A stretch of 8,472 nt of DNA from CAYJAZ01 sp964371865 (lineage in GTDB: Bacteria; Desulfobacterota; Desulfovibrionia; Desulfovibrionales; Desulfovibrionaceae), in NCBI GenBank assembly GCA_964371865.1, contig CAYJOR010000091.1, positions 1-8,472 of the forward strand, read 5' to 3'. A model generated the notes under the pieces. The model was not told the origin of the DNA. It searched no databases and worked only from the letters and a program-made list of their open reading frames with translations. Both the position numbers and the translations under genes were made by a program. Of this stretch, positions 1-6,267 are shown piece after piece (positions within the stretch are counted from its first letter, which is position 1; each line of letters begins with the position of its first letter).

Positions 1-27
1 CCCCCTCTCGAGCTCTCCCCCTTCCTT
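1..27 (+). repeat. Intergenic repeat copy A (right half of a hairpin element)
   Basis: These 27 nt are identical to positions 8195-8221, and an inverted copy with one base missing lies at 8403-8428. The first 21 nt are a perfect mirror repeat: CCCCCTCTC, then GAG, then the same tract read backwards, followed by TTCCTT. By comparison with the copy after frdA, this is the pyrimidine arm and tail of a hairpin whose purine arm lies left of the window. It probably sits behind the gene upstream of the window. Confidence 0.85.
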
Positions 28-46
28 CAAAAAAACTTTTTAATTT

Positions 47-114
47 CACCGCACATTATTCATTACTTAAATTGAGATTTACGTGGCGGTGAGACTTTAC
101 ACCTGCTTTTTTTT
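47..114 (+). terminator. Candidate terminator or attenuator with two competing stems
   Basis: GCGGTG at 86-91 can pair with CACCTGC at 100-106 (one bulged T), followed by eight T at 107-114, which resembles a short intrinsic terminator. The same GTGGCGGTG segment (83-91) can instead pair with CACCGCAC at 47-54 (one bulge), which would break up the terminator stem. This could be a second terminator for the gene left of the window, or a leader switch for the ABC operon if transcription starts upstream of it. I recognise no known riboswitch consensus. Confidence 0.4.
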
Positions 115-156
115 AAAAGTATGTTTTTTTCTGTCAAAATAAGAAAACTCAAAAAC

Positions 157-183
157 TTTACATTTCTTCTGAAATACTATAGA
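157..183 (+). promoter_or_regulatory. Weak sigma70-like promoter candidate for the ABC transporter genes
   Basis: TTTACA at 157-162 differs from TTGACA at one base. TATAGA at 178-183 follows after a 15-nt spacer, shorter than the usual 17. The position, about 40 nt before the first ABC gene and downstream of the candidate terminator at 86-114, makes sense. In DNA this AT-rich such matches arise by chance, so the call is weak. Confidence 0.3.
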
Positions 184-220
184 TTTCTCTTCATTAACAT
201 TTAATAAAGAGAAAATCATC

Positions 221-1162
221 ATGAAAAAATTATTTACGAGCTTAGTTTTATCAGCTTATTTTTTTGCACCAAGTTTTGCAGATTCTGCTGAATTAAAAGA
301 ACTTAAAATAGGAACATTACCTGCCGCAGATTCATTGCTCCTCTATGCAGCTGATAACGCAGGGATTTTTGAAAAACACGGACTTGATGTTGAAGTGATT
401 CCATTTCAAAGTGCAGTTGAAGTTGGTGCTGCAATGCGTGCAAAAGAATTAGATGGTCACTTTGGCGATGTCATCGGTGTTATTCTTCAAAATGAAAGCG
501 GAGCACCTCAGCAAGTTATAGCAACTACTTCATATAGTAATAAAAACCAAAGACATTTTGCAATTGTAGCATCCCCTAAAGTTGATGATATTTCTATAGA
601 AAATTTGAAAGGAAAAAAAGTTGCAATTGGCGGAGATACTATTGTTGATTATCTCCTGACTCAATTCATGACTGCGAACAATTTAGAAAATAATTATTTT
701 CAAGTAGAAGATATCCGCGCTATCCCTATGAGATTACAACTCCTTATGCTTGGCCAAGTAGAGCTTGCTCTTTTACCTGAACCACTTGTAACAACAGTTG
801 AAGCTCAAGGAGCTAAAGTTGTGCTTGACGATACAAATCTCACGCAACCTCTAGCAGTTATTGCTTTAAGAAGTGAAGTTGACGACGAAACTATTAAACA
901 ATTCCGTTCAGCTCTTTATGATGCTGCAAATCATATTAATACAGCAGAAAACAAAGATTTATATATCAACATGATGCTGGAAAAAGGTTTAATTTCACCT
1001 AAAATCAAAGATGTTTACAAGCTAATTCAATTTGATACTACAAGACTTCCACTCTATCTTCCAACAAAAGAAGAAATTCAACAAAGAGTTAATTGGATGC
1101 AAAATAAAGGAATAATTAAAACAACTCCTGTTTATGAAAATTTCGTGTGGCAAGAAAAATAA
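221..1162 (+). CDS. ABC transporter substrate-binding protein, NitT/TauT (NMT1/SsuA-like) family
   Basis: This is a 313-aa exported solute-binding protein of an ABC importer. Residues 1-20 look like a Sec signal peptide (MKK, hydrophobic core, SFA before Asp21). There is no lipobox cysteine, so the mature protein should be periplasmic and soluble. The mature part begins LKIGTLPAADSLLLYAADNA and continues with GIFEKHGLDVEVIPF (48-62), the typical opening of NMT1/SsuA-type two-lobed binding proteins. LKGKKVAIG (129-137) is the usual start of the second lobe, and LALLPEPLV (182-190) matches the family's hinge-return segment. The start follows an AAAGAGA Shine-Dalgarno (206-212). ATPase and permease genes follow. 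Members of this family bind nitrate, sulfonates, thiamine precursors, riboflavin and others; neither the sequence nor the neighbours identify the ligand. Confidence 0.9.
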   Translation: MKKLFTSLVLSAYFFAPSFADSAELKELKIGTLPAADSLLLYAADNAGIFEKHGLDVEVIPFQSAVEVGAAMRAKELDGHFGDVIGVILQNESGAPQQVIATTSYSNKNQRHFAIVASPKVDDISIENLKGKKVAIGGDTIVDYLLTQFMTANNLENNYFQVEDIRAIPMRLQLLMLGQVELALLPEPLVTTVEAQGAKVVLDDTNLTQPLAVIALRSEVDDETIKQFRSALYDAANHINTAENKDLYINMMLEKGLISPKIKDVYKLIQFDTTRLPLYLPTKEEIQQRVNWMQNKGIIKTTPVYENFVWQEK

Positions 1163-1179
1163 TCTCTAGTCAAATAGTC

Positions 1180-1218
1180 TAAGGTGTGTTTCTAGTCAGG
1201 GAACATACCTTATTTTTT
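1180..1218 (+). terminator. Hairpin plus T-tract between binding-protein and ATPase genes
   Basis: TAAGGTGTGTT (1180-1190) pairs with AACATACCTTA (1202-1212) over 11 bp including one G-T pair, with an 11-nt loop, and six T follow at 1213-1218. This has the form of an intrinsic terminator 17 nt after the binding-protein stop codon. As the next two genes belong to the same transporter, partial read-through is the likely role, giving more binding protein than membrane components. Confidence 0.75.
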
Positions 1219-1264
1219 ATAATTTAATAACTCAACAAACAGGTAAAAACATAAGATTATAACT

Positions 1265-2059
1265 ATGTATTTCCAACAAGAAAAAGCATCAATTATTATT
1301 TCTCAAATTCAAAAAAGCTATGACACACAAGAAGTCATACGTGATTTGAATGTTTCACTAAATTCTGGTGAAAGTTTATCAATTATCGGGCCATCAGGTT
1401 GTGGTAAAAGCACACTTCTCTACATTCTGGCGGGTTTAGATATTCCAAACAGCGGAAAAATTATATTTGCTACTGAAAATTCTAACCTTTCTGAATCTTT
1501 CTTTAAAAAGCATTCTCGTAGCCCTCGTATATCTTATGTTATGCAAGATTACGGACTTTTTCCATGGAAAACAGCCGAAGAAAATCTTGCTCTTCCGTTG
1601 ATATTATACAAATTTCCTCAAAACGAACATAAAAAGTTGATAGAAAGCATGCTTTTTGAACTAGGATTGAATGGAATTAATAAAAAATATCCGAGTGAAC
1701 TTTCAGGTGGTCAACGTCAGAGACTTGCACTTGGACGTGCACTTATTAGCTCTCCGGAAATTTTATTACTTGATGAGCCAATGTCGAGTGTTGATGCTAT
1801 CACCCGAGAAATATTACAAAAATTAATTCTTCAACTTTGGAAAAAATATAGTTTCACATTTATACTTGTTACGCATAGTGTTAGTGAAGCAGTCTATCTT
1901 GGTAAAAACATTATGGTTATGGAAAAAATTCGAGCACAAGAAACCTCACAAACAACAATTATTGAAAATCCTTGTTTTGGGCTTGAAAATCCGCAAAAAA
2001 CTTCTGAATATCCAGAAATTTACACTGAACTCTCACAAAAACTTGCTCATGTTTATTAG
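1265..2059 (+). CDS. ABC transporter ATP-binding protein, NitT/TauT family
   Basis: This is a 264-aa cytoplasmic ATPase subunit that powers the importer encoded by its neighbours. All nucleotide-binding motifs are intact: Walker A GPSGCGKST (42-50), Q-loop Gln94 in VMQDYGLFPW (the FPW is typical of the SsuB/TauB/NrtD group), signature LSGGQ (146-150), Walker B ILLLDEP (166-172), D-loop SSVDA (174-178) and switch His204 in LVTHSVSEA. Residues after about 222 form a short, poorly conserved C-terminal tail. No good Shine-Dalgarno precedes the ATG, so translation initiation is probably weak, which fits the attenuated position behind the 1180-1218 hairpin. The permease start lies 9 nt after the stop, so the two are co-transcribed. 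Confidence 0.93.
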   Translation: MYFQQEKASIIISQIQKSYDTQEVIRDLNVSLNSGESLSIIGPSGCGKSTLLYILAGLDIPNSGKIIFATENSNLSESFFKKHSRSPRISYVMQDYGLFPWKTAEENLALPLILYKFPQNEHKKLIESMLFELGLNGINKKYPSELSGGQRQRLALGRALISSPEILLLDEPMSSVDAITREILQKLILQLWKKYSFTFILVTHSVSEAVYLGKNIMVMEKIRAQETSQTTIIENPCFGLENPQKTSEYPEIYTELSQKLAHVY

Positions 2060-2068
2060 GCTTTGTAT

Positions 2069-2917
2069 ATGAAACATTCTATATTAACGACATTTACTGA
2101 AAAACTTAAAACATCAAAATTTATACAATACTTATGGGCTATTTGTGTAATTATACTTTTTTGGTATATTCTTTCTCTATTTTTTGAAGATTTTATTATT
2201 CCAGATCCATTTTCTGTTATAATATATTTCATTGACTTAGTTCAAAAACCTGTTTTCTGGGAACATGCCTTTGCAAGTTTTAGTCGTGTAGTGTCTGCTC
2301 TTGTACTCGCATTTGGAGTTGCATTTCCTCTAGGAATTTACATGGGTTACAAGAAAAAATTCGATGCACTTATTTCTCCTATTATATTTCTCACCTATCC
2401 AATTCCTAAAATCATCTTTCTTCCTATATTTCTTATGCTTTTTGGACTTGGAGATATTTCACGTATTCTTTTAATTGCTCTCACAATTGGTTATCAAATC
2501 CTTATAGTTACACGAGAATCAATTCTAAAACTCGATCAAAAATTTCTTGATTCTTTCAAAAGTCTTCTCCCACTACCTCCAAAAGCTTATGCCCTAAACG
2601 ACAAAGATTCTTCATTAAAAAATTATCGAGAAAACCACTACAGAATTGAAAAATTAGTGCACTTATTAATTCCAGCAGCTCTTCCAAGCGCAATTATGTC
2701 ACTCAAGGTAGCCTCTGCTACATCAGTTGCAGTGCTTTTCATGGTTGAATCATTTGCAAATCGTTCAGGGTTTGGTTTTTATATTATGGATGCTTTCGGT
2801 AGAAACGACACTCTCATAATGTTCAGCGGAATAATAGCTATGAGCCTTTTAGGGATTTGTCTTTACGAATTCTGTAATTTTTTAGAAAGAAAACTCTGCC
2901 CTTGGGTTAAGAAATAG
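2069..2917 (+). CDS. ABC transporter permease, NitT/TauT (SsuC/TauC-like) family
   Basis: This 282-aa inner-membrane protein forms the channel of the importer. I chose ATG 2069 over the in-frame TTG at 2063 because the AGG at 2058-2060 is well spaced only for the ATG. About six hydrophobic segments are visible (roughly 20-38, 72-93, 102-126, 131-148, 208-228, 250-268). IPDPFSVI near residue 44 and the block YPIPKIIFLPIFLMLFGLGD (110-129) are family hallmarks. The cytoplasmic coupling (EAA) loop is odd: between the ESILKLDQKFLDSFKSL part and LLIPAALPSAIMSLK (199-213) lie some 25 extra charged residues (about 166-193), where relatives have a compact ArslGasrwqlf-type helix. The reading frame is intact, so the gene looks functional. 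It is transcribed with the ATPase gene 9 nt upstream. Confidence 0.9.
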   Translation: MKHSILTTFTEKLKTSKFIQYLWAICVIILFWYILSLFFEDFIIPDPFSVIIYFIDLVQKPVFWEHAFASFSRVVSALVLAFGVAFPLGIYMGYKKKFDALISPIIFLTYPIPKIIFLPIFLMLFGLGDISRILLIALTIGYQILIVTRESILKLDQKFLDSFKSLLPLPPKAYALNDKDSSLKNYRENHYRIEKLVHLLIPAALPSAIMSLKVASATSVAVLFMVESFANRSGFGFYIMDAFGRNDTLIMFSGIIAMSLLGICLYEFCNFLERKLCPWVKK

Positions 2918-2925
2918 TTTTTTGC

Positions 2926-2955
2926 TGAGGAGGGAAAGAACTCGTTCCCCTCTCA
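2926..2955 (+). terminator. Imperfect hairpin behind the permease gene (weak family member B)
   Basis: TGAG (2926-2929), AGGG (2931-2934) and GAAC (2938-2941) can pair with GTTC (2944-2947), CCCT (2948-2951) and CTCA (2952-2955), with bulges on the left arm. It lies 8 nt after the permease stop codon. No T-tract follows, so efficient termination is uncertain. The arms resemble the GAGAGGG/CCCTCTC hairpins found elsewhere in this window. Confidence 0.5.
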
Positions 2956-2970
2956 AGATAATAAATCTAA

Positions 2971-3003
2971 TAAAATATTTAATTTGAATAATTAAATATT
3001 TTA
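2971..3003. repeat. Perfect 14-bp AT inverted repeat upstream of the CorC-like gene
   Basis: TAAAATATTTAATT (2971-2984) is the exact reverse complement of AATTAAATATTTTA (2990-3003) around a 5-nt loop. It contains no G or C in either arm. It may be an operator, a cruciform-prone site or part of the end of the ABC transcript; no regulator family can be named from it. Confidence 0.55.
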
Positions 3004-3004
3004 A

Positions 3005-3062
3005 GTTATAGAGGAATCATAATAAGTATTTTATTTATTATAAAATTCTATAACTCTATACT
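3005..3062 (+). promoter_or_regulatory. Putative promoter region with inverted repeat, CorC-like gene
   Basis: GTTATAG (3005-3011) is inverted as CTATAAC (3048-3054). Directly after it, TATACT (3057-3062) is a one-mismatch -10 box; the -35 region (about TTTATT, 3034-3039) is poor. If used, transcription would begin just before the Shine-Dalgarno, giving a very short leader. The evidence is only pattern similarity in AT-rich DNA. Confidence 0.3.
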
Positions 3063-3084
3063 TTATTTGATAAAGGAGACTTCC

Positions 3085-4482
3085 GTGGATACTCAAATCC
3101 TCTGGCAATTGGGGCTTCAACTTTTCTTGATTATCAGTAACGCTCTCTTCGCTTGTGCTGAGATTGCTGTTATTTCAATGAATGAGCATAAGCTTGCAAA
3201 ACTTGCCCATAATGGGGATAAGCGTGCTAAACAATTAGTAAAGCTTACAGAACAACCGGCTAAATTTTTAGCTACAATACAGGTTGCAATTACATTTTCA
3301 GGATTTTTAGCAAGTGCATTTGCGGCTGATAACTTCTCTGACGCTTTCGTAAACCTCTTCATAAAAATGGGTTTTGAAGCCGATGTTAGAGTGCTTGACG
3401 CTATATCTGTTGTTCTTATTACCTTTTTACTTTCATACGTCACATTGGTTTTTGGTGAATTAGTTCCAAAAAGAATTGCAATGAAAAAGGCACAAACTCT
3501 TGCTCTTGCGCTTGCTTCATTAATTTCGATTGTAGCAAAAACCACTTCACCACTTGTTTGGCTCTTGACAAAATCAACAAATGCAGTTCTTCGCATGATT
3601 GGTATTAATCCACATTCTGACGATAGTAACGTCAGCGAAGAAGAGATCATTATGATGATTGATGCAGGTAGCCAGCTTGGAATCATTGATGATGACGAAA
3701 AAAATATAATTCATAATATCTTTGATTTTGACGATATAGATATCTCAAAAGTTACAACCCACAGAACAAAATTAGATGTGCTTTGGCTTGCCGATACTCC
3801 AGAAGATTGGGAAAATACAATCTGCGAAACAAAACACGCACGCTATCTTTTATGTGACGAAGTAATTGATAACGTGGTTGGTGTAATAAAAACACGCGAT
3901 TATTTCTGTGCAAAAGAAAAATCTAAAGAAAAAATACTCAATACAATTGTTAGACCACCATTCTACGTTCTTGAAAGTATTCATGCCGATATAGTTTTCA
4001 AACAAATGAAGTTGAAAAGAGAGCAACTGGCTGTTGTTGTTGATGAATACGGCGGAACACTCGGTATTGTTACCATTAATGACTTACTTGAAGAACTCGT
4101 TGGTAATATAGATGATGACTTAGCTGATACTAACCTAGATGAAATTAAGTGCATCGGCGATTCGTGGAAAATCAAAGGAAGCACTCAACTTGATACTATA
4201 GAGGACAAGTTTGAAATCATACTTCCAAAGCACGAATATCATACATTTGCCGGCTATGTGTTTGGCTTGTACGGCTCTATTCCTGATGATGGAACAAGCA
4301 TAGAAGTAGATACTGATGATTTACACATTAAGGTTGAAGAAATTAAAGATAGAATGTTAATTTCTGCCATCGTGAGAGTGAAGAAAACTCAAGAACCATG
4401 TAAAACAGAAAATATCAACGAAATTCAACTAAAAAATGAAAATCAAAACGAAATAAAAAATGATGAAAACACAACACTCTAA
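3085..4482 (+). CDS. DUF21/CBS/CorC_HlyC-domain membrane protein (HlyC/CorC family transporter)
   Basis: This 465-aa inner-membrane protein belongs to the CNNM/CorC family, whose characterised members move Mg2+ or take part in ion homeostasis; the substrate here is not proven. I chose GTG 3085 because AAAGGAGA (3072-3079) lies 5-6 nt upstream; an in-frame TTG at 3067 lies before this site and is unlikely. Order of domains: DUF21 membrane domain (about 1-190, hydrophobic segments near 8-32, 66-82, 105-126, 137-162, with GELVPKR at 124-130), two CBS domains (about 205-340, the second ending VVDEYGGTLGIVTINDLLEELVG-like at 318-340), and a CorC_HlyC domain (about 352-432). A tail rich in Asn, Glu and Lys (about 434-465) is probably disordered. 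A Nudix gene follows after 15 nt and is likely co-transcribed. Confidence 0.92.
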   Translation: MDTQILWQLGLQLFLIISNALFACAEIAVISMNEHKLAKLAHNGDKRAKQLVKLTEQPAKFLATIQVAITFSGFLASAFAADNFSDAFVNLFIKMGFEADVRVLDAISVVLITFLLSYVTLVFGELVPKRIAMKKAQTLALALASLISIVAKTTSPLVWLLTKSTNAVLRMIGINPHSDDSNVSEEEIIMMIDAGSQLGIIDDDEKNIIHNIFDFDDIDISKVTTHRTKLDVLWLADTPEDWENTICETKHARYLLCDEVIDNVVGVIKTRDYFCAKEKSKEKILNTIVRPPFYVLESIHADIVFKQMKLKREQLAVVVDEYGGTLGIVTINDLLEELVGNIDDDLADTNLDEIKCIGDSWKIKGSTQLDTIEDKFEIILPKHEYHTFAGYVFGLYGSIPDDGTSIEVDTDDLHIKVEEIKDRMLISAIVRVKKTQEPCKTENINEIQLKNENQNEIKNDENTTL

Positions 4483-4497
4483 TTTCATGAGGATAAT

Positions 4498-4887
4498 ATG
4501 TTAGATGTCTGCGCAGCTATAATAAAAGAAGGCGATAGATATCTTATCTGCCAACGTGCATCGAATGATACTTTTGCGCTTCAATGGGAATTTCCCGGTG
4601 GCAAAAAAGAAAAAAATGAAAACCATGAAGAATGTATCGTAAGAGAATTGAAAGAAGAATTAAATCTAGATGTTTCTGTTGACGATATGTATTCAAAATT
4701 TCATTATAATGTTAAAGGGAAAAACATTTTCTTTACCTTCTACCTTTGCTCAATATGCGGAGGCGAAATAACTCTAAATGTGCATAATGATGCAAAATGG
4801 GTAACTTCAGCCGAATTTACAAACTTCGATTTTATGGAAGCAGATATTCAGCTCATTGAAGAATTGAGAATGATTGATTCTATGTAA
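4498..4887 (+). CDS. MutT-like Nudix hydrolase
   Basis: This is a 129-aa cytoplasmic Nudix hydrolase, the usual MutT length. MutT relatives hydrolyse 8-oxo-dGTP or other nucleoside triphosphates to monophosphate and pyrophosphate. The Nudix box runs from Gly35 to Leu57: G-x5-E41-x7-R49-E50-L-x-E53-E54-x-N56-L57. The metal-binding glutamates are all present; only the box glycine is replaced by Asn56, which sits next to the catalytic helix and need not abolish activity. EFPGGK (31-36) and a QRA segment (19-21), both typical of MutT, support the nucleotide-sanitising subgroup over Nudix enzymes for other substrates. TGAGGA (4488-4493) is the ribosome binding site. The gene lies 15 nt after the CorC-like gene and is followed by a terminator. 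Confidence 0.9.
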   Translation: MLDVCAAIIKEGDRYLICQRASNDTFALQWEFPGGKKEKNENHEECIVRELKEELNLDVSVDDMYSKFHYNVKGKNIFFTFYLCSICGGEITLNVHNDAKWVTSAEFTNFDFMEADIQLIEELRMIDSM

Positions 4888-4949
4888 AGAATATAACAAA
4901 TAAATTTGAAAATTATGTTTCTCAAAACATGATTCAACTTTATGACTTT

Positions 4950-5010
4950 TTTGAGAGGGAAAATCACATTTTTGAATAGAATGAGCTTTTCCCTCTCAAA
5001 CTCCTTTTTT
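4950..5010 (+). terminator. Intrinsic terminator, hairpin family member C
   Basis: A perfect 14-bp stem joins TTTGAGAGGGAAAA (4950-4963) and TTTTCCCTCTCAAA (4987-5000) across a 23-nt loop. CTCC and six T follow (5005-5010). It ends the CorC/Nudix transcript, 62 nt after the Nudix stop. The GAGAGGG arm and the CACATTTTTGA in the loop are shared with the element at 8418-8470, so this is probably a relative of the repeats at the right end of the window. Confidence 0.8.
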
Positions 5011-5455
5011 CTTTAAAAAAACAAATTTCAACAAGTTAATGCCTTAGAAAAATATAATGATGAATATTTCAAAGCATACTTTATGCACATTAAATAAAAT
5101 AATGTGTGTTTCTTAATGAACCATTGGTTTTTCTATTTAGACATCGCTGAAGTTATTTTTCAGTAATGTACATTTCTAATGCTTTTCTTTTATAAAAAAA
5201 TCGCTTATTCCTTCTCAACAATAGAAAATTTTTTAATTTAACAACTCATTCTGCCTTATATAGGCTAATATCTCATATTAACAAGGAAAGTTTTACAATT
5301 CTAACTCTTCTATTCTCAATAAAAAACTAATTGAGTGAACAATGAATTATACGTTTTTTTCACAATTTATGACTTTTATAAAAATTTCAATAACTTGTCA
5401 AAATCTTCAATAAAATTCTTTACCTTGCTGAAAATATTGATTTTTTTTATTTTTC

Positions 5456-5494
5456 TTGTTATTTAAATAACTAGTAATATTTTCAAATAGTTAT
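5456..5494 (+). promoter_or_regulatory. Palindrome cluster and possible frd promoter
   Basis: GTTATTTAAATAAC (5458-5471) is a perfect 14-bp palindrome. ATAACTA (5467-5473), overlapping it, is inverted as TAGTTAT (5488-5494) after 14 nt. A possible -35 TTGTTA (5456-5461) and -10 TATTTT (5478-5483), 16 nt apart, coincide with these repeats, as expected for an operator-covered promoter. It does not match the FNR or Rex consensus. Chance occurrence in such AT-rich DNA is a real alternative. Confidence 0.35.
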
Positions 5495-5551
5495 ATTATA
5501 GATTCTTCAAAAATCTCTTTTAAAATCTCTCTTAGGTACTTGTTTTATCTA

Positions 5552-5569
5552 GATAATTAATCTATTATC
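5552..5569 (+). promoter_or_regulatory. Inverted repeat just upstream of the frdC ribosome binding site
   Basis: GATAAT (5552-5557) and ATTATC (5564-5569) are perfect inverted copies around TAATCT. The repeat ends 18 nt before the strong GAGGAGG Shine-Dalgarno (5588-5594), so it could be an operator half-site pair or a small leader hairpin. No factor can be named. Confidence 0.3.
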
Positions 5570-5598
5570 AAATCTACAATAAATGCTGAGGAGGTTTT

Positions 5599-6255
5599 AT
5601 GTCAGAAAATGTTTGTTCAACATTTCAAGGTAAGAAACTATCAACTTGCACAAAACGACTTGATTTTTTTCAAGTAGTGAGCGGATTGTTGCTTACGGTG
5701 TTTATTTTTGGTCACTTATTACTGGTGTCTTCAATGTTACTAGGGCAAGGCGTGTTTAACAGCCTCGCCTATTTTTTAGAAGTAACATATATTGAAGTAA
5801 TTATTTTGCCGGTAATACTTTTACTCATGTTTGCGCACTTTCTAATTGCGGCTAGAAAAATGCCATTCAGACAAGGTGAATTTTTGACTTTTATGGAGCA
5901 TTCAAAGTCAATGAAACACCCTGAAACTTGGGCATGGCTTATTCAGATTATCACTGCTGTATGTTTACTAGCGCTTGCTTCAACACATATGATTGAAGTT
6001 CTTGCTGATTTACCTATTACTGCTGAAAAATCTGCAATACGCGTTCAAAACACAGGCTCTTTATTCTATATAGCACTTTTACTTTGCTCATGGTTGCATG
6101 TTGGAGTAGGCATCTTCCGTATTGGCGTAAAATATGGCTATATCACAGCGGCTAACCGTAAAGCTATGACAAAAAAATTATTGATTTTAATTGGAATTTG
6201 TCTTGCGCTTGGTTTCATCACTGAATTACGCTTAAGCACACTTGTAATAGGATAA
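5599..6255 (+). CDS. frdC: Fumarate reductase/succinate dehydrogenase cytochrome b subunit (Wolinella-type, di-haem)
   Basis: This 218-aa protein is the membrane anchor of a quinol:fumarate reductase. It exchanges electrons with menaquinol and passes them through two b haems to the iron-sulfur subunit. Five membrane helices are visible, roughly 24-48, 64-86, 112-136, 153-175 and 192-214, as in the FrdC family of Wolinella and Desulfovibrio. The histidines at 39 (in SGLLLTVFIFGHL), 80 (MFAH), 130 (STHM) and 167 (SWLHVGVGIFR) lie one in each of helices I, II, III and IV, the pattern of four axial ligands for two haems. Glu61 or Glu66 could be the counterpart of the membrane glutamate important in Wolinella FrdC. 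GAGGAGG (5588-5594) precedes the ATG. frdA begins 12 nt after the stop, so they form one operon. The direction of catalysis in the cell cannot be told from sequence. Confidence 0.9.
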   Translation: MSENVCSTFQGKKLSTCTKRLDFFQVVSGLLLTVFIFGHLLLVSSMLLGQGVFNSLAYFLEVTYIEVIILPVILLLMFAHFLIAARKMPFRQGEFLTFMEHSKSMKHPETWAWLIQIITAVCLLALASTHMIEVLADLPITAEKSAIRVQNTGSLFYIALLLCSWLHVGVGIFRIGVKYGYITAANRKAMTKKLLILIGICLALGFITELRLSTLVIG

Positions 6256-6267
6256 AGGAATTTCAAA

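Larger units (their letters stand above)
5011..5598. other. 588-nt AT-rich intergenic region upstream of frdC, no gene seen
   Basis: No open frame with a ribosome binding site, no tRNA-like cloverleaf and no protein remnant is recognisable on either strand. It is extremely AT-rich with many T and A runs. CACATTA (5086-5092) and TAATGTG (5100-5106) form a 7-bp hairpin with a 7-nt loop. The palindromes near the right end are listed separately. The region presumably holds the frd promoter and a leader. Confidence 0.7.

Noticed and set aside
75..106. TPP or cobalamin riboswitch suggested by CGGTGAGAC and CACCTGC near an ABC transporter
   Set aside because: Only short fragments resemble those aptamers; the required conserved boxes and helices of either class are absent.
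1866..2072. A 68-codon + strand open frame overlapping the end of the ATPase gene
   Set aside because: It is an out-of-frame Lys/Leu-rich shadow of the ATPase C-terminus and has no start signal.
3117..3686. A 189-codon open frame on the minus strand inside the CorC-like gene
   Set aside because: It lies entirely opposite well-recognised DUF21 coding sequence and reads as its antisense shadow, with no recognisable domain or ribosome binding site.
5011..5598. FNR or Rex operator upstream of frdC
   Set aside because: I found no TTGAT-N4-ATCAA or TTGTGA-type palindrome; the palindromes present have different sequences.
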